Numbered from the stretch's first letter, positions 13,963 through 23,209 are shown. The stretch is DNA of 64,000 bases from Eggerthella lenta DSM 2243 (GCF_000024265.1 NC_013204.1:310001-374000); one strand, 5' to 3'. The notes: generated from the letters alone by a model not told the origin. Program-made: numbers and translations.

Positions 13963-15204
13963 ATGACGCGCGACCCCTCATCGACTTCGCCGAACGCCCC
14001 TGATCCGAGGGGCGTTTTTTCGCGCGCCCGCATCGCTTCGGCCTGCCTGCGCTTCTCGCGGACCCACGCGGTGCTGCTCGTGTCGGCGCTCGCCGCGGCG
14101 GCCACCATGCTGGTCGTGCCGCCCGACGCCTCCTATCTGGGCTACTTCGATCTTAAAACGCTCGCTTGCCTGTTCGGCATCCTCGCGCTTGTCGGTGCGC
14201 TGCGCAACGCGGGCGTGTTCGAAGCAACGGCTCGCGCGATGGTGGCGCGTTTCTCCACCTGCCGCGCGGCCGTCGCGGCCATCGTGGGCATCACGCTGGT
14301 GCTGTCGATGATCGCCACGAACGACATGGCTCTCATCATGATGCTGCCCCTCTGTGCGGCGACTTTGCTCAAAGCGGGGTGGGAACGCGCGCTTCCCTTC
14401 GCGTTCATCATGCAGAGCCTGGCGGCGAATCTCGGCGGCATGATCGTGCCGTTCGGAAACCCGCAGAACCTCTACCTGTTCGAGCGGTTCGACATCCCGC
14501 TGACGGACTTCCTTGCTACCATGGCGTTGCCCTTTGCCGTGTCGGTGCTGCTCATCGGCCTGAGCTGCGCCCTGTTCGCGAAGCCGACGCCCCGCGCTTC
14601 CGAAGGGCGGCCTGCGGAGGGGCGGCACCTCGCGCGATCCGACGTCGCCCCTGTCGACCGTCGTCGCGCCATCGCGTTCGGCGCGCTGCTTCTGGTGGTC
14701 ATCGCCTCGGTGTTTCGCCTGGTTCCGTATCCGGTTTCGCTCGTCGCCGTGGTAGCCGGCTTGCTCGTGCTCGACCGTCGCGCCCTGCGCTCGGTGGACT
14801 TCGGGCTGCTGCTCACCTTCGTCTGCTTCTTCGTGTTCGCGGGCAATATGGCGCGCATCCCCTCGGTCGAAGCGGTGTTGTCCCAGGCGATGGCCGATAA
14901 CGCGCTGCTGGCCAGCGCGGCCGCCAGCCAGATCGTCAGCAACGTGCCGGCCGCGGTGTTGCTGTCGCATTTCACCGACAGCTATCAGGCGCTGCTCGTG
15001 GGCGTGAACATCGGCGGCGCGGGCACGCTGGTGGCATCGCTGGCCAGCCTCATCACGTTCAACCAGTATCGTGCCGTGCGTGCTGCGCTCGGGCGCCGTC
15101 CCGAATTGGCGCGCCAAACGGCGAGCGGCTTCGTCGCGCGCTTCACGGCTTTCAATTTCGCGTTTCTCGCGGTGCTGTATGCTGTGTGCGCCGTATGCGG
15201 ATAG
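13963..15204 (+). CDS. Anion permease, ArsB/NhaD (ion transporter superfamily) type
   Basis: Polytopic membrane protein of ~413 residues with around ten hydrophobic segments, beginning with THAVLLVSALAAAATMLVVP. The loop LSMIATNDMALIMMLPL and the re-entrant MIVPFGNPQNLYLF are typical of the ArsB/NhaD/citrate transporter superfamily, which moves anions or Na+. The substrate is unknown; no ars genes are near. The ATG at 13963 lies 7 bp after a good -10, implying a leaderless transcript. A terminator-like hairpin sits inside the first 20 codons (13993-14018), so the true start could be later, though later starts would clip the first helix. Confidence 0.8.
   Translation: MTRDPSSTSPNAPDPRGVFSRARIASACLRFSRTHAVLLVSALAAAATMLVVPPDASYLGYFDLKTLACLFGILALVGALRNAGVFEATARAMVARFSTCRAAVAAIVGITLVLSMIATNDMALIMMLPLCAATLLKAGWERALPFAFIMQSLAANLGGMIVPFGNPQNLYLFERFDIPLTDFLATMALPFAVSVLLIGLSCALFAKPTPRASEGRPAEGRHLARSDVAPVDRRRAIAFGALLLVVIASVFRLVPYPVSLVAVVAGLLVLDRRALRSVDFGLLLTFVCFFVFAGNMARIPSVEAVLSQAMADNALLASAAASQIVSNVPAAVLLSHFTDSYQALLVGVNIGGAGTLVASLASLITFNQYRAVRAALGRRPELARQTASGFVARFTAFNFAFLAVLYAVCAVCG
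13993..14020 (+). terminator. Terminator-like hairpin inside the 5' end of the permease gene
   Basis: AACGCCCC and GGGGCGTT pair around an 8-nt loop and run straight into TTTT. By form it is a complete intrinsic terminator, placed about 30-55 nt after the predicted transcription start. Confidence 0.6.
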
Positions 15205-15302
15205 CCGCTCCATCGCTCTAGCGCGCTAAACCGCACGGCCCTCCGAAACGACCGCTCGGGGGCCATCACGCTCAACTAACCCTTCTCTTGGCGCTTAGAC
15301 CT

Positions 15303-15331
15303 TTGATAAAGAGCGTCCGGGGCCGTATAGT
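15303..15331 (+). promoter_or_regulatory. Promoter of the amino-acid ABC operon
   Basis: -35 TTGATA (15303-15308), 17-bp spacer, -10 TATAGT (15326-15331); the leader to the ATG is ~56 nt. Confidence 0.7.
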
Positions 15332-15393
15332 AGTGCGACTGCATCATACTTATAGTGTTCGAGAAAAGCGGATGCAGTGGAAAGGGGAGGAAC

Positions 15394-16197
15394 ATGAATA
15401 TCAAGAAATGGGGCGCGCTCGTCGCCGCAGGCGCGTTGGCCGCGTCGCTCGCGCTGTTCGGCTGCTCGTCCGGAGATCAGGGAACCACTACCAGCAGCAC
15501 CAGCGGGAACGATGCGGGCTACACGTTGGTCAACGACGGCAAGCTGACGGTGGCGGCGTCGCTCGACTTCCCGCCGTTCGAGAATCTCAACGGCGACAAG
15601 CCCGAAGGCTTCGCGGTGGACCTCATGACCTTGCTGGCGGAAGAGATGGGTCTCGAGTGCGAGTATCTGCCGTCCACCAAGTTCGACACCATCGTGCCGC
15701 TCATCCAGACCGGCGGCAAGGCTGACGTCGGCGTGTCTTCGTTCACCATCACCGACAAGCGCCTGCAGCAGGTGGATTTCACCGATCCGTACTGCAACGT
15801 GAACCAGAGCATCACCGTGCGCAGCGATTCGGGCATCACCGACGTCGCCCAGCTTGAGGGCAAGAAGATCGGAGCCCAAAGCGGCACGACCGGCTACGAG
15901 TGGGCTGCCGAGAATATCAAAGATGCCGAGGTTACCGGTTACGACGAGATGACGGCTGTGTTCGCCGCGCTCGACTCCGGCCAGATCGATGCCGTGTCCG
16001 TGGACTTGCCGGTGGCGAACTACTACGTGAGGTCGTACTCGGACTGCCAGGTGATCAAGGAGATTCCCACGGGCGAGCAGTATGCCGTCACAGTGAGCAA
16101 GGAGAACCCCGAGCTCACGAAGGCGCTGAACAAAGCGCTGCAGGCCGTGCATGACAACGGCAAGTACGACGAACTTGCCGCCAAGTGGCTTCAGTAA
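15394..16197 (+). CDS. Amino-acid ABC transporter substrate-binding lipoprotein
   Basis: Extracytoplasmic receptor of the polar amino acid family (SBP_bac_3 fold). The signal peptide ends in the lipobox LFGC, followed by a Ser/Thr linker. The mature part has the family signature LTVAASLDFPPFENL, GFAVDLMTLLAEEMGL, FDTIVPLIQTGGKADVG, and the ligand-site segment SSFTITDKRLQQVDFTDPY. ATG 15394 follows AAAGGGGAGG. It is first in a three-gene operon with permease and ATPase. The ligand is not evident; no regulatory attenuator was seen. Confidence 0.92.
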   Translation: MNIKKWGALVAAGALAASLALFGCSSGDQGTTTSSTSGNDAGYTLVNDGKLTVAASLDFPPFENLNGDKPEGFAVDLMTLLAEEMGLECEYLPSTKFDTIVPLIQTGGKADVGVSSFTITDKRLQQVDFTDPYCNVNQSITVRSDSGITDVAQLEGKKIGAQSGTTGYEWAAENIKDAEVTGYDEMTAVFAALDSGQIDAVSVDLPVANYYVRSYSDCQVIKEIPTGEQYAVTVSKENPELTKALNKALQAVHDNGKYDELAAKWLQ

Positions 16198-16215
16198 ATC
16201 AACCAGCGTGACATC

Positions 16216-17592
16216 ATGAGTATCGTTCGATGCACGCGGATGCACCTGGCAAGTGCCGCAGCGCTTTTGGCCGCTGCGGCACTTGCCGTGCTGTTCGCGT
16301 TTCCGCTGAGCGCTCAGGCGATGGAGGTTGAGCGATGGACTGCCCAGCCCAACGACGACGCGCTCGAAAAGGTCATGGGCGCCACGCCCACGCGCGTCAC
16401 GTGGCAAGGGCAGACCGCCGAAGACGAATCGCTGTCGGCGTTGGCTATCGATCTGCCCGAGGGCTCGTCCGTCGACGCCGAGAACGTCAAGGTTACCGTC
16501 ATGAACGGTCTCGATCGCCTCGACGTCGCCTCGAAGGTGCAGGTTGACGGCGGATCGCTGGTCACGGTGACGTTCCCCGAGGCCACGCCTGCCGGCTCTC
16601 TTGTCATGGTGGAGTGCAACCGCACGCTTTTGCCGGGCGATGGGGGAACCTTCGGCCTGACGGGAAGCTATACCACGGCGGACGGGCAGACGCTCGACAT
16701 GCCTGCCACCGACAAGACGTTCGACGTGGTCAGCACGTCTCCGGCCGAGCAATTGTCCACCTGGCTCGGCATGCAGGATTGGGTGAAGGCGTGGAACTCC
16801 AACAAGTTCCTCCACCTGTTCTTCGACCCCAGCATCATCGTCACCTCGGTGCCGGTGGTGTTCAGCGGATGGCTTATCGCCATCGCGCTCGTCATCGTCA
16901 GCTTTCCGCTGGCCATTCCCATCGGCCTTCTGTGGTCGTTCATGCGCATGGCGAAAAGCCGTGTCCCGCGCGCTCTGGGCGCTACGTACATCAACATCGT
17001 GCGCGGTACGCCGCTGTTTCTGCAGATATACATCGCGTTTTTCGGTTTGCCGCTGCTCGGCATTAAAATGGATCTGTTCGTGTTGGGCGCAATCGTCCTC
17101 GTGCTGAACTCCAGCGCGTACCTGGCGGAGATATTCCGCGCGGGCATTCAGTCCATCAACGGCGGCCAGTTCGAAGCTGCGCGCTCCTTGGGCATGAATG
17201 GCGCGCAGACGATGTTCTACGTTATCATCCCGCAGACCGTGCGGCGCGTGATCCCCACGATGACGAGTGAGTTCATCCTCATGTACAAGGACACGTCGCT
17301 GTTGGCCGCCGTAGGCGTCATGGAGATCATGATGTACGCGAAAACCATCACGGCCGCTACGGGCAACGTGACGCCGTACATCGTGGCCGCCGGCTTCTAC
17401 CTTATCGTGACCATTCCCATGACGAAGCTCATCAACTCGATGGAGCAGCGCATGGCGGGCGGCCGCAAGAAGCGTAAGAAGGGCGTGACCATCACGTCGG
17501 AAGAGGCCGTGCTGCCCGACTCCGATGCGGCCGTGTCCAAGAGCCTGCGCATGTCCGAGACGCTGGCCGGCTCCAACCATATCAGCCATTAA
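16216..17592 (+). CDS. Amino-acid ABC transporter permease with N-terminal exported domain
   Basis: Two parts. Residues 1-35 form a signal peptide (ALAVLFAFPLSAQA); ~36-195 form a soluble, probably beta-rich exported domain with Thr/Val strands (VKVTVMNGLDRLDVASKVQV, SLVTVTFPEATPAGSLVMV) that I do not recognise. From ~205 on it is a standard HisMQ-type permease with the EAA loop GGQFEAARSLGMNGAQTMFYVIIPQTVRRVIP and IVRGTPLFLQIY. The C-terminus is a charged cytoplasmic tail (GGRKKRKKG...). Some family members fuse a receptor domain; this one is not a PBP. It lies 18 nt after the receptor gene. Confidence 0.88.
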   Translation: MSIVRCTRMHLASAAALLAAAALAVLFAFPLSAQAMEVERWTAQPNDDALEKVMGATPTRVTWQGQTAEDESLSALAIDLPEGSSVDAENVKVTVMNGLDRLDVASKVQVDGGSLVTVTFPEATPAGSLVMVECNRTLLPGDGGTFGLTGSYTTADGQTLDMPATDKTFDVVSTSPAEQLSTWLGMQDWVKAWNSNKFLHLFFDPSIIVTSVPVVFSGWLIAIALVIVSFPLAIPIGLLWSFMRMAKSRVPRALGATYINIVRGTPLFLQIYIAFFGLPLLGIKMDLFVLGAIVLVLNSSAYLAEIFRAGIQSINGGQFEAARSLGMNGAQTMFYVIIPQTVRRVIPTMTSEFILMYKDTSLLAAVGVMEIMMYAKTITAATGNVTPYIVAAGFYLIVTIPMTKLINSMEQRMAGGRKKRKKGVTITSEEAVLPDSDAAVSKSLRMSETLAGSNHISH

Positions 17593-17604
17593 GGAGGTGC
17601 GGAT

Positions 17605-18375
<771 letters not shown>

Positions 18376-18476
18376 TTCCCGCCGCGCCCCGCCCCAGCGG
18401 GGCGCGCCCACATCCAAGCGACCGGCGCTCCGCTCAGGATGACGGCTTGCCATGGGCGACAGTCTATCCGTACAGA

Positions 18477-18492
18477 TGTTTCACGTGAAACA
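18477..18492. promoter_or_regulatory. parS-like site 5
   Basis: Exact TGTTTCACGTGAAACA, intergenic between the amino-acid transporter and cydA. Confidence 0.75.
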
Positions 18493-18512
18493 TCTTCGTC
18501 GGCACTTCATAG

Positions 18513-18559
18513 CCCCGCCGCGCCCCGCCGACCAACCGACCCGGCGGGGCGCGGCGGGG
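18513..18559. repeat. Perfect 18-bp GC hairpin
   Basis: CCCCGCCGCGCCCCGCCG and CGGCGGGGCGCGGCGGGG are separated by 11 bp. No T-run follows. Confidence 0.7.
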
Positions 18560-18563
18560 GTCT

Positions 18564-18723
18564 GCGTTGCACAGTTTTGCACGATATGTTGCGTCTCAAG
18601 CGCTTTCGGACGCCCTCGCGCTCCTCCGGGCGCACTTCTCGCGAGCGTTTTACCAGGTCGCGCGAAATCGGGGTTCGAGCGGTTCGGGTCGAACGCAGCA
18701 TATCGCGCAAAACTGTGCAACGC
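18564..18723. repeat. 160-bp inverted-repeat element
   Basis: 31-bp arms (GCGTTGCACAGTTTTGCACG... at 18564-18594 and its near-complement at 18693-18723, about three mismatches) enclose ~98 bp of GC-rich sequence. The length is like the two MITE-like elements but the ends differ. No transposase or gene is inside. Confidence 0.65.
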
Positions 18724-18844
18724 GGACCCCGCACCCCCTCCCCCTCGCCCGCCCCCCTCCCGCCGGCCAACCCCCGCCGGCTAGCCCCCGCTCGCACCCT
18801 CCCCGCCGGCTAGCCCCCGCTTCGCTCCCCGTCAATTCGTCCAA

Positions 18845-18872
18845 AAATGTTATTCGTCCAATAACATTTTTT
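18845..18872. promoter_or_regulatory. A/T palindrome before cydA: operator or terminator
   Basis: AAATGTTATT and AATAACATTT around CGTCC, with T's on the 3' side of both strands. It can act as a bidirectional terminator. It also overlaps the -35 position of the TATAAT promoter (18886-18891), as an operator for a redox repressor such as Rex would, although the 5-bp spacer is not the Rex consensus. Confidence 0.5.
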
Positions 18873-18885
18873 CTACAAATGATGG

Positions 18886-18891
18886 TATAAT
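18886..18891 (+). promoter_or_regulatory. -10 box of cydAB
   Basis: Perfect TATAAT in an A/T-rich stretch, 49 bp before the cydA ATG. No good -35 was found at 16-18 bp spacing, which would fit an activated or repressed promoter. Confidence 0.6.
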
Positions 18892-18939
18892 GCGCCCCAT
18901 AGACATCTGTCGGTACAGACGAGAGTAAGGGGGTGTGCG

Positions 18940-20409
18940 ATGGATATCTTCTCCGATCCTGTGCTTCTGGCGCGTTTGCAGTTCGCTTGCACGGCGGCGT
19001 ATCACTTCATTTTCGTGCCGTTGACCATCGGTTTGGGACTTATCCTTGCCATCAACGAAACACGGTACTACCGTTCCCGCGACCCGAAGGACGCGGCTGC
19101 CACCAAGTTCTGGGTGAAGATCTTCACCGCGACGTTCGTGTTAGGCTTGGCCACGGGCATCACGATGGAGTTCTCCTTCGGAACGAACTGGGCGGATTAC
19201 TCGAGGTTCGTCGGCGACATCTTCGGTGCGCCGCTGGCCGCCGAGGCGCTGCTCGCGTTCTTCCTGGAGTCCACGTTCTTGGGCGTGCTGCTGTTCGGGC
19301 GCAAGCGCGTGTCGCCGAAGTTCTACATGGTGTCGGCCTGGCTCGTGTGGTTCGGCTCGGCTCTGTCGGCCCTGTGGATCCTCATCGCGAACTCGTGGAT
19401 GCAGACCCCGGCCGGCGCGGAGCTGTCCGCCGACGGCTCGAAGGCCGTCATCACCGACTTCCTGACCGCGGCGATGAACCCGTCGGTATGGCCGCGCTAC
19501 TCGCACACCATCGTGGCCGTGCTCATCATGGGCGCGTTCGTGGCCATGGCCGTTTCCGCGTGGTACCTCATCAAGAACCGCCACAAGGAATTCGCCATGA
19601 AGACGATGAAGCTGGGCGCCGTGGTGGGCATCGTGGTCAGCTGCGTCATGCTGGTCACGGCTCATTCCTCCGCCGTCACCGTCGCCGAGGAGCAGCCCAC
19701 GAAGCTTGCCATGATGGAGGGCATGTACGACTCCGAGGTGCCTCCTCTGTACGCGTTCGGGTGGGTTGACGAGGAGAACCAGAAGGTCATCACCCCGTTC
19801 TCCATCCCGGGTGGCACGAGCTTCCTTGCAACCGGCACCTGGGACACCGAGTACGAGGGCCTCAACCAGCTGGCCGCTTCCGCCGAGTACGGTGCTCTCG
19901 ATCCCGAAACCGCGCCGGTGAACTTCGTGTTCCAGACGTACCACCTCATGGTTGCCATGTACGGCCTCATCATGCTCACCGTTATCCTGGCGCTCGTATT
20001 CACGCTGCGCGGCGGCAAGATCCAGAACATGAAGTGGTTGCAGCGCCTGGTGCTCATCTCGCCGGTGTTCCCGCTCATCGCCATTCAGGCGGGCTGGTTC
20101 ACGGCCGAAGTCGGCCGCCAGCCGTGGGTGGTGTACCCGTCCGCAACCAGCCCCGAAGGCGTCAGCCTGCTCACGAACGAGGGCGTCTCGCAGTCGGTGT
20201 CCGCTCCCGAGCTGGTGATCACGATGGTGCTGTTCCTGGTGGTGTACGCGTTCCTCATGGTCGCGTGGGCTCGCACGATGGGTCGCTTCATCAAGGAAGG
20301 GCCGGTTGCAGAGCATGAGCCTGCGTTGGAGGGCGCCGCTGCGGGCAAGACCCCGAAGGGCAAAGCAGCCCCCTCGTTCGGCGACGACCTCGCGAAGGAA
20401 GGTGAGTAG
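18940..20409 (+). CDS. cydA: Cytochrome bd quinol oxidase subunit I
   Basis: Membrane subunit that oxidises quinol and holds hemes b558, b595 and d. Visible: the N-terminal ARLQFACTAAYHFIFVPLTIGL with the heme ligand His, FWVKIFTATFVLGLATGITMEFSFGTNW, the heme b558 His in WPRYSHTIVA, and the GRQPW motif before the last helices. 489 residues, with the short Q-loop form of Gram-positive CydA. The C-terminus is charged. cydB starts 3 nt later. No cydCD heme/thiol exporter lies in the window. In an anaerobe this likely scavenges oxygen. Confidence 0.96.
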   Translation: MDIFSDPVLLARLQFACTAAYHFIFVPLTIGLGLILAINETRYYRSRDPKDAAATKFWVKIFTATFVLGLATGITMEFSFGTNWADYSRFVGDIFGAPLAAEALLAFFLESTFLGVLLFGRKRVSPKFYMVSAWLVWFGSALSALWILIANSWMQTPAGAELSADGSKAVITDFLTAAMNPSVWPRYSHTIVAVLIMGAFVAMAVSAWYLIKNRHKEFAMKTMKLGAVVGIVVSCVMLVTAHSSAVTVAEEQPTKLAMMEGMYDSEVPPLYAFGWVDEENQKVITPFSIPGGTSFLATGTWDTEYEGLNQLAASAEYGALDPETAPVNFVFQTYHLMVAMYGLIMLTVILALVFTLRGGKIQNMKWLQRLVLISPVFPLIAIQAGWFTAEVGRQPWVVYPSATSPEGVSLLTNEGVSQSVSAPELVITMVLFLVVYAFLMVAWARTMGRFIKEGPVAEHEPALEGAAAGKTPKGKAAPSFGDDLAKEGE

Positions 20410-20411
20410 TC

Positions 20412-21449
20412 ATGGAAATCACGTTCTTCCAGGGGCTTTGGTTCCTCCTGATCTTCGTGTTGATCGCCGGCTATTTCGTGCTCGACGGTTTCGACCTGGG
20501 CGCGGGCGTGCTGTACCCCTTCGTGGCGAAGGGCGATGAAGAAAAGGCCGTTGTGCGCACGAGCATCGGCCCGGTGTGGGACGGCAACGAGGTGTGGCTG
20601 CTCACCGCAGGCGGCGCGCTGTTCGCGGCGTTCCCGGCGGCATACGCCACCACGTTCTCCGGGTTCTATCTGGCGGTCATGCTGGTGCTGTTCGGCCTGA
20701 TCGTGCGTGCTGTTTCGCTGGAATACCGCGGCATCGACCACAAGTGGGCGAAGGTGTGGGACGGCTGCTTCTTCGTGGGCTCGCTGCTGCCGGCGCTGCT
20801 GCTGGGCGTTGCCGTGGGCAACATCTACGCGGGCATCCCCATGAGCGCCAACGGCGACTACACGGGCATTCCGCTGCTGGGCCTCATCACCCCGTTCACG
20901 CTGCTGTGCGGCCTGCTGGGCCTGTCGATGTTCCTGGCGCAAGGGGCGTCCTGGCTGGCGCTCAAGGCGCCGAAGCCTAGCGACCTGCAGGCGCGCGCCG
21001 CGAAGCTGCGCTTCCCGCTGCAGATCGTGTCGCTGGTGCTGTTCGTCGCGGTGACCGCCTATGCTCTGCTGGGCATTCAGCCGGCAATGGATCCCCTGCT
21101 GGGAGCGGTTCGCTGGTTGCTGGCCGCCCTGTTCGTGGTTGCCATCGTCGCCTCCGTGTTCTTCGCGAAGAGCAAGGACTGCGACCTGGGCGCCTTCATC
21201 GCCCAGTCGGGCGCGGCGGCGCTGCTGGTGCTGCTGCTGGCCGCTTCGATGTTCCCGAACTTCGTGGTTGCTTCGGCCGATAGCGTCGGCCCGGCCATCA
21301 CGGCCATGAGCGCCGCGTCGTCCGAGCTCACGTTGATGTGGATGACCATCATCACGTGCGTGGGCCTGCCGCTGGTGCTGGTCTATCACGTCATCATCTA
21401 CCGCACGTTCCGCGGTCGTGTGAAGGAAGAGGATCTGGCGCACTACTAG
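20412..21449 (+). CDS. cydB: Cytochrome bd quinol oxidase subunit II
   Basis: Partner of CydA, 345 residues and about nine membrane helices. Begins MEITFFQGLWFLLIFVLIAGYFVLDGFDLGAGVLYPF, the family start, with the GPVWDGNEVWLLTAGGALFAAFP motif. Overall a standard CydB. A strong terminator follows at 21485-21515. Confidence 0.96.
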   Translation: MEITFFQGLWFLLIFVLIAGYFVLDGFDLGAGVLYPFVAKGDEEKAVVRTSIGPVWDGNEVWLLTAGGALFAAFPAAYATTFSGFYLAVMLVLFGLIVRAVSLEYRGIDHKWAKVWDGCFFVGSLLPALLLGVAVGNIYAGIPMSANGDYTGIPLLGLITPFTLLCGLLGLSMFLAQGASWLALKAPKPSDLQARAAKLRFPLQIVSLVLFVAVTAYALLGIQPAMDPLLGAVRWLLAALFVVAIVASVFFAKSKDCDLGAFIAQSGAAALLVLLLAASMFPNFVVASADSVGPAITAMSAASSELTLMWMTIITCVGLPLVLVYHVIIYRTFRGRVKEEDLAHY

Positions 21450-21484
21450 AGCGGATGCCGTTCCTTGCATAGAAGCGAACTGCC

Positions 21485-21515
21485 AGGAGCCGTCGGAAAT
21501 CCGACGGCTCCTTTG
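21485..21515 (+). terminator. Terminator of cydAB
   Basis: Perfect 13-bp stem AGGAGCCGTCGGA/TCCGACGGCTCCT followed by TT. The TATACT at 21517-21522 right after it is the likely -10 of the next gene. Confidence 0.8.
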
Positions 21516-21553
21516 CTATACTGTCGGAAACCGCACCTGAAAGGGGATTTTCC

Positions 21554-22573
21554 ATGGATGAGCAGACCGCGCCGCAGCCGCCCGTACCGCCGCAGCCGCC
21601 CGTACCGCCCACCGTTTCCGCGCCGCCCGGTTCTCCGGCGCAACCGACGCAGCCGATGCCGCAGTCCGCGCAAGCGCCCGGATCCGCGCCTTACGGTCAG
21701 CAGCCGGGCCAGCCCTTCGGCCAGCAGCCTGCAGGCTACTATCAACCGGTTCCTCCGCAATCCAACGGCAAGGCCGTCGGCGCTCTCGTGTGCGGCATTC
21801 TGGCCATCTTGTTCTCGGCTTCTATTCTGTTCGGAATCGCGCTGGGTATCGTCGCCATCGTGCTGGCCGGCCAAGCCGTTAAGCAGGCGGGCAGGGACGG
21901 TAAGGCGACCGGTGGCAAGGTGTGCGGCATCGTCGGCATCGTGCTTTCGGTGCTGGCGTTCGTCTTGTACGTGGTTATCGGGGTTGGCGTGCTCGCCTTC
22001 GTGGTCGGTGCGTCCGACGAATACGATCGCACGTACTCGTTGGAAAGTTCCGACCTGTCGTCCATCACGCAGGGCGACCAGCAGATGGAAGCGGCGGCGT
22101 CTGAGAAGCTCGACCTGCTGAAGAGCAAGGATGCTGTGCTTATGCGGAAGATCGCCGACCAAGCCGACGAGCAGCTGGCCGACGCGACGGGATACAGCCT
22201 CACCGACTTGGGCATCGACCCCTTGACGTTCGTCGAGTGGATGCTGGTCGACTTCGACTATAAGCTCGACGGCGCCTACGATAACGGCGACGGCACGGGC
22301 ACCGTGTATGCCGATGTGACGCTGCGCGATTCTATGGCCTTCGCCACCACGTTCATGGAAGACGCGCAAGCCGCCATCGACGCCGGCGACTTGCAGTCCC
22401 TCGACGAGGCCGGCGCGAAGGTGCTTCTCGGCGAGCTCTACCAGGCTGCAATGGACAAGACCACCGCCATGACCACGGATTACGTAAGCTTGGAGGTGGT
22501 CAAGAACGGCGATTCCTGGCAGGTTGACGAAGACTCCTGGGGCGACGAGCTAGATTACCTTTTCGGCCTATAA
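21554..22573 (+). CDS. DUF4190-domain membrane protein with proline-rich N-terminus
   Basis: Residues 1-70 are Pro/Gln/Ala-rich with PPQPPVPP and QQPGQPFGQQP repeats. Then comes a two-helix DUF4190-type segment (KAVGALVCGILAILFSASILFGIALGIVAIVLAG, linker AVKQAGRDGKATGGKVCGIVG, then a second Val/Leu-rich helix). The last ~190 residues are a soluble acidic domain that probably lies outside the membrane; its final strand-turn (YVSLEVVKNGDSWQVDEDSWGDEL) resembles lumazine/NTF2-like DUF4878 domains. The function is unknown. Confidence 0.7.
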   Translation: MDEQTAPQPPVPPQPPVPPTVSAPPGSPAQPTQPMPQSAQAPGSAPYGQQPGQPFGQQPAGYYQPVPPQSNGKAVGALVCGILAILFSASILFGIALGIVAIVLAGQAVKQAGRDGKATGGKVCGIVGIVLSVLAFVLYVVIGVGVLAFVVGASDEYDRTYSLESSDLSSITQGDQQMEAAASEKLDLLKSKDAVLMRKIADQADEQLADATGYSLTDLGIDPLTFVEWMLVDFDYKLDGAYDNGDGTGTVYADVTLRDSMAFATTFMEDAQAAIDAGDLQSLDEAGAKVLLGELYQAAMDKTTAMTTDYVSLEVVKNGDSWQVDEDSWGDELDYLFGL

Positions 22574-22599
22574 AGAATCGATTCGGCTTCACGGTTTCC

Positions 22600-22674
22600 G
22601 CCGTGCCCCGTATCGCACGGGGCACGGCAGTCGTCGCAACGAAAGAAGGCGCGCATCATGCGCGCCTTCTTGCT
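22600..22674. terminator. Two hairpins between convergent genes
   Basis: GCCGTGCCCCGT/ACGGGGCACGGC (22600-22628) and AAGAAGGCGCGCA/TGCGCGCCTTCTT (22643-22671). The second has A's on one side and T's on the other and suits both the DUF4190 gene (+) and yqeY (-). Confidence 0.75.
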
Positions 22675-22692
22675 TGATGCGGGGGAGGGGAG

Positions 22693-23136
22693 CTAGGCCA
22701 GCTTCTGGCCCAGCTCCTTGGCGGCGGCCGCCTTGTCGAAGTTGCCGCCGGTCTTCTGGGTGAGGGCGCCCATGACGCGACCCATGTCCTTCTTGGAGGA
22801 CGCGCCCGTCTCGGTCAGCACCTCGTCGATGAGCGCGGCCAGCTCGTCGCCCGACACCTGCTTGGGCAGGTAGCTTTCCAGGATGGCCACCTGGGCGGTC
22901 AGGGTGTCGGTGCGTTCCTGATCGTTGCCGGCCTTGATGGAGCCGTCCAGCGTCTCCTTCGTCTGCTTGATCAGGCGCTTCAGCATGGCGTCCACGTCCG
23001 CGTCCGTGATGTCGCGGCGCTCGTTCACCTCGATGTTCTTGATCTCGCCGTGCACCTGGCGCAGGATGGACAACTTCGGCTTGTCCTTTGCTCTCATCGC
23101 ATTTTTGATCTCGTCTTGCAGCTCGTCATAGCGCAT
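22693..23136 (-). CDS. yqeY: GatB/YqeY-family protein
   Basis: 147 residues starting MRYDELQDEIKNAMRAKDKPKLSILRQVHGEIKN, the YqeY pattern, with ESYLPKQVSGDELAALIDEVL, SKKDMGRVMGALTQKTGG and FDKAAAAKELGQKL at the end. YqeY resembles the tail domain of amidotransferase subunit GatB and is thought to interact with tRNA, but its role is unsettled. The ATG (complement of 23134-23136) follows GAGG. It is monocistronic, ending in the shared terminator. Confidence 0.92.
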   Translation of the reverse strand: MRYDELQDEIKNAMRAKDKPKLSILRQVHGEIKNIEVNERRDITDADVDAMLKRLIKQTKETLDGSIKAGNDQERTDTLTAQVAILESYLPKQVSGDELAALIDEVLTETGASSKKDMGRVMGALTQKTGGNFDKAAAAKELGQKLA

Positions 23137-23209
23137 GGGAACCTCGTTTCGCTCGCAGTTTGCTGTCCTGAGTATACTGCACCGTGAAACCCCGCCCAAC
23201 CCAAACGGA

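Larger units (their letters stand above)
18376..18939. other. Intergenic region with parS-like site, palindromes and the cyd promoter
   Basis: 564 bp without a credible gene. In order: GC-rich hairpin (18384-18405), parS-like site (18477-18492), perfect 18-bp hairpin (18513-18559), 160-bp inverted repeat (18564-18723), a C-rich stretch with CCGGCTAGCCCCCGCT repeats (to ~18830), an A/T palindrome (18845-18869) and TATAAT (18886-18891). Confidence 0.65.

Noticed and set aside
18478-18900. Small frames between the amino-acid transporter and cydA
   Set aside because: They read only GC-rich repeats and a palindrome and have no ribosome site.
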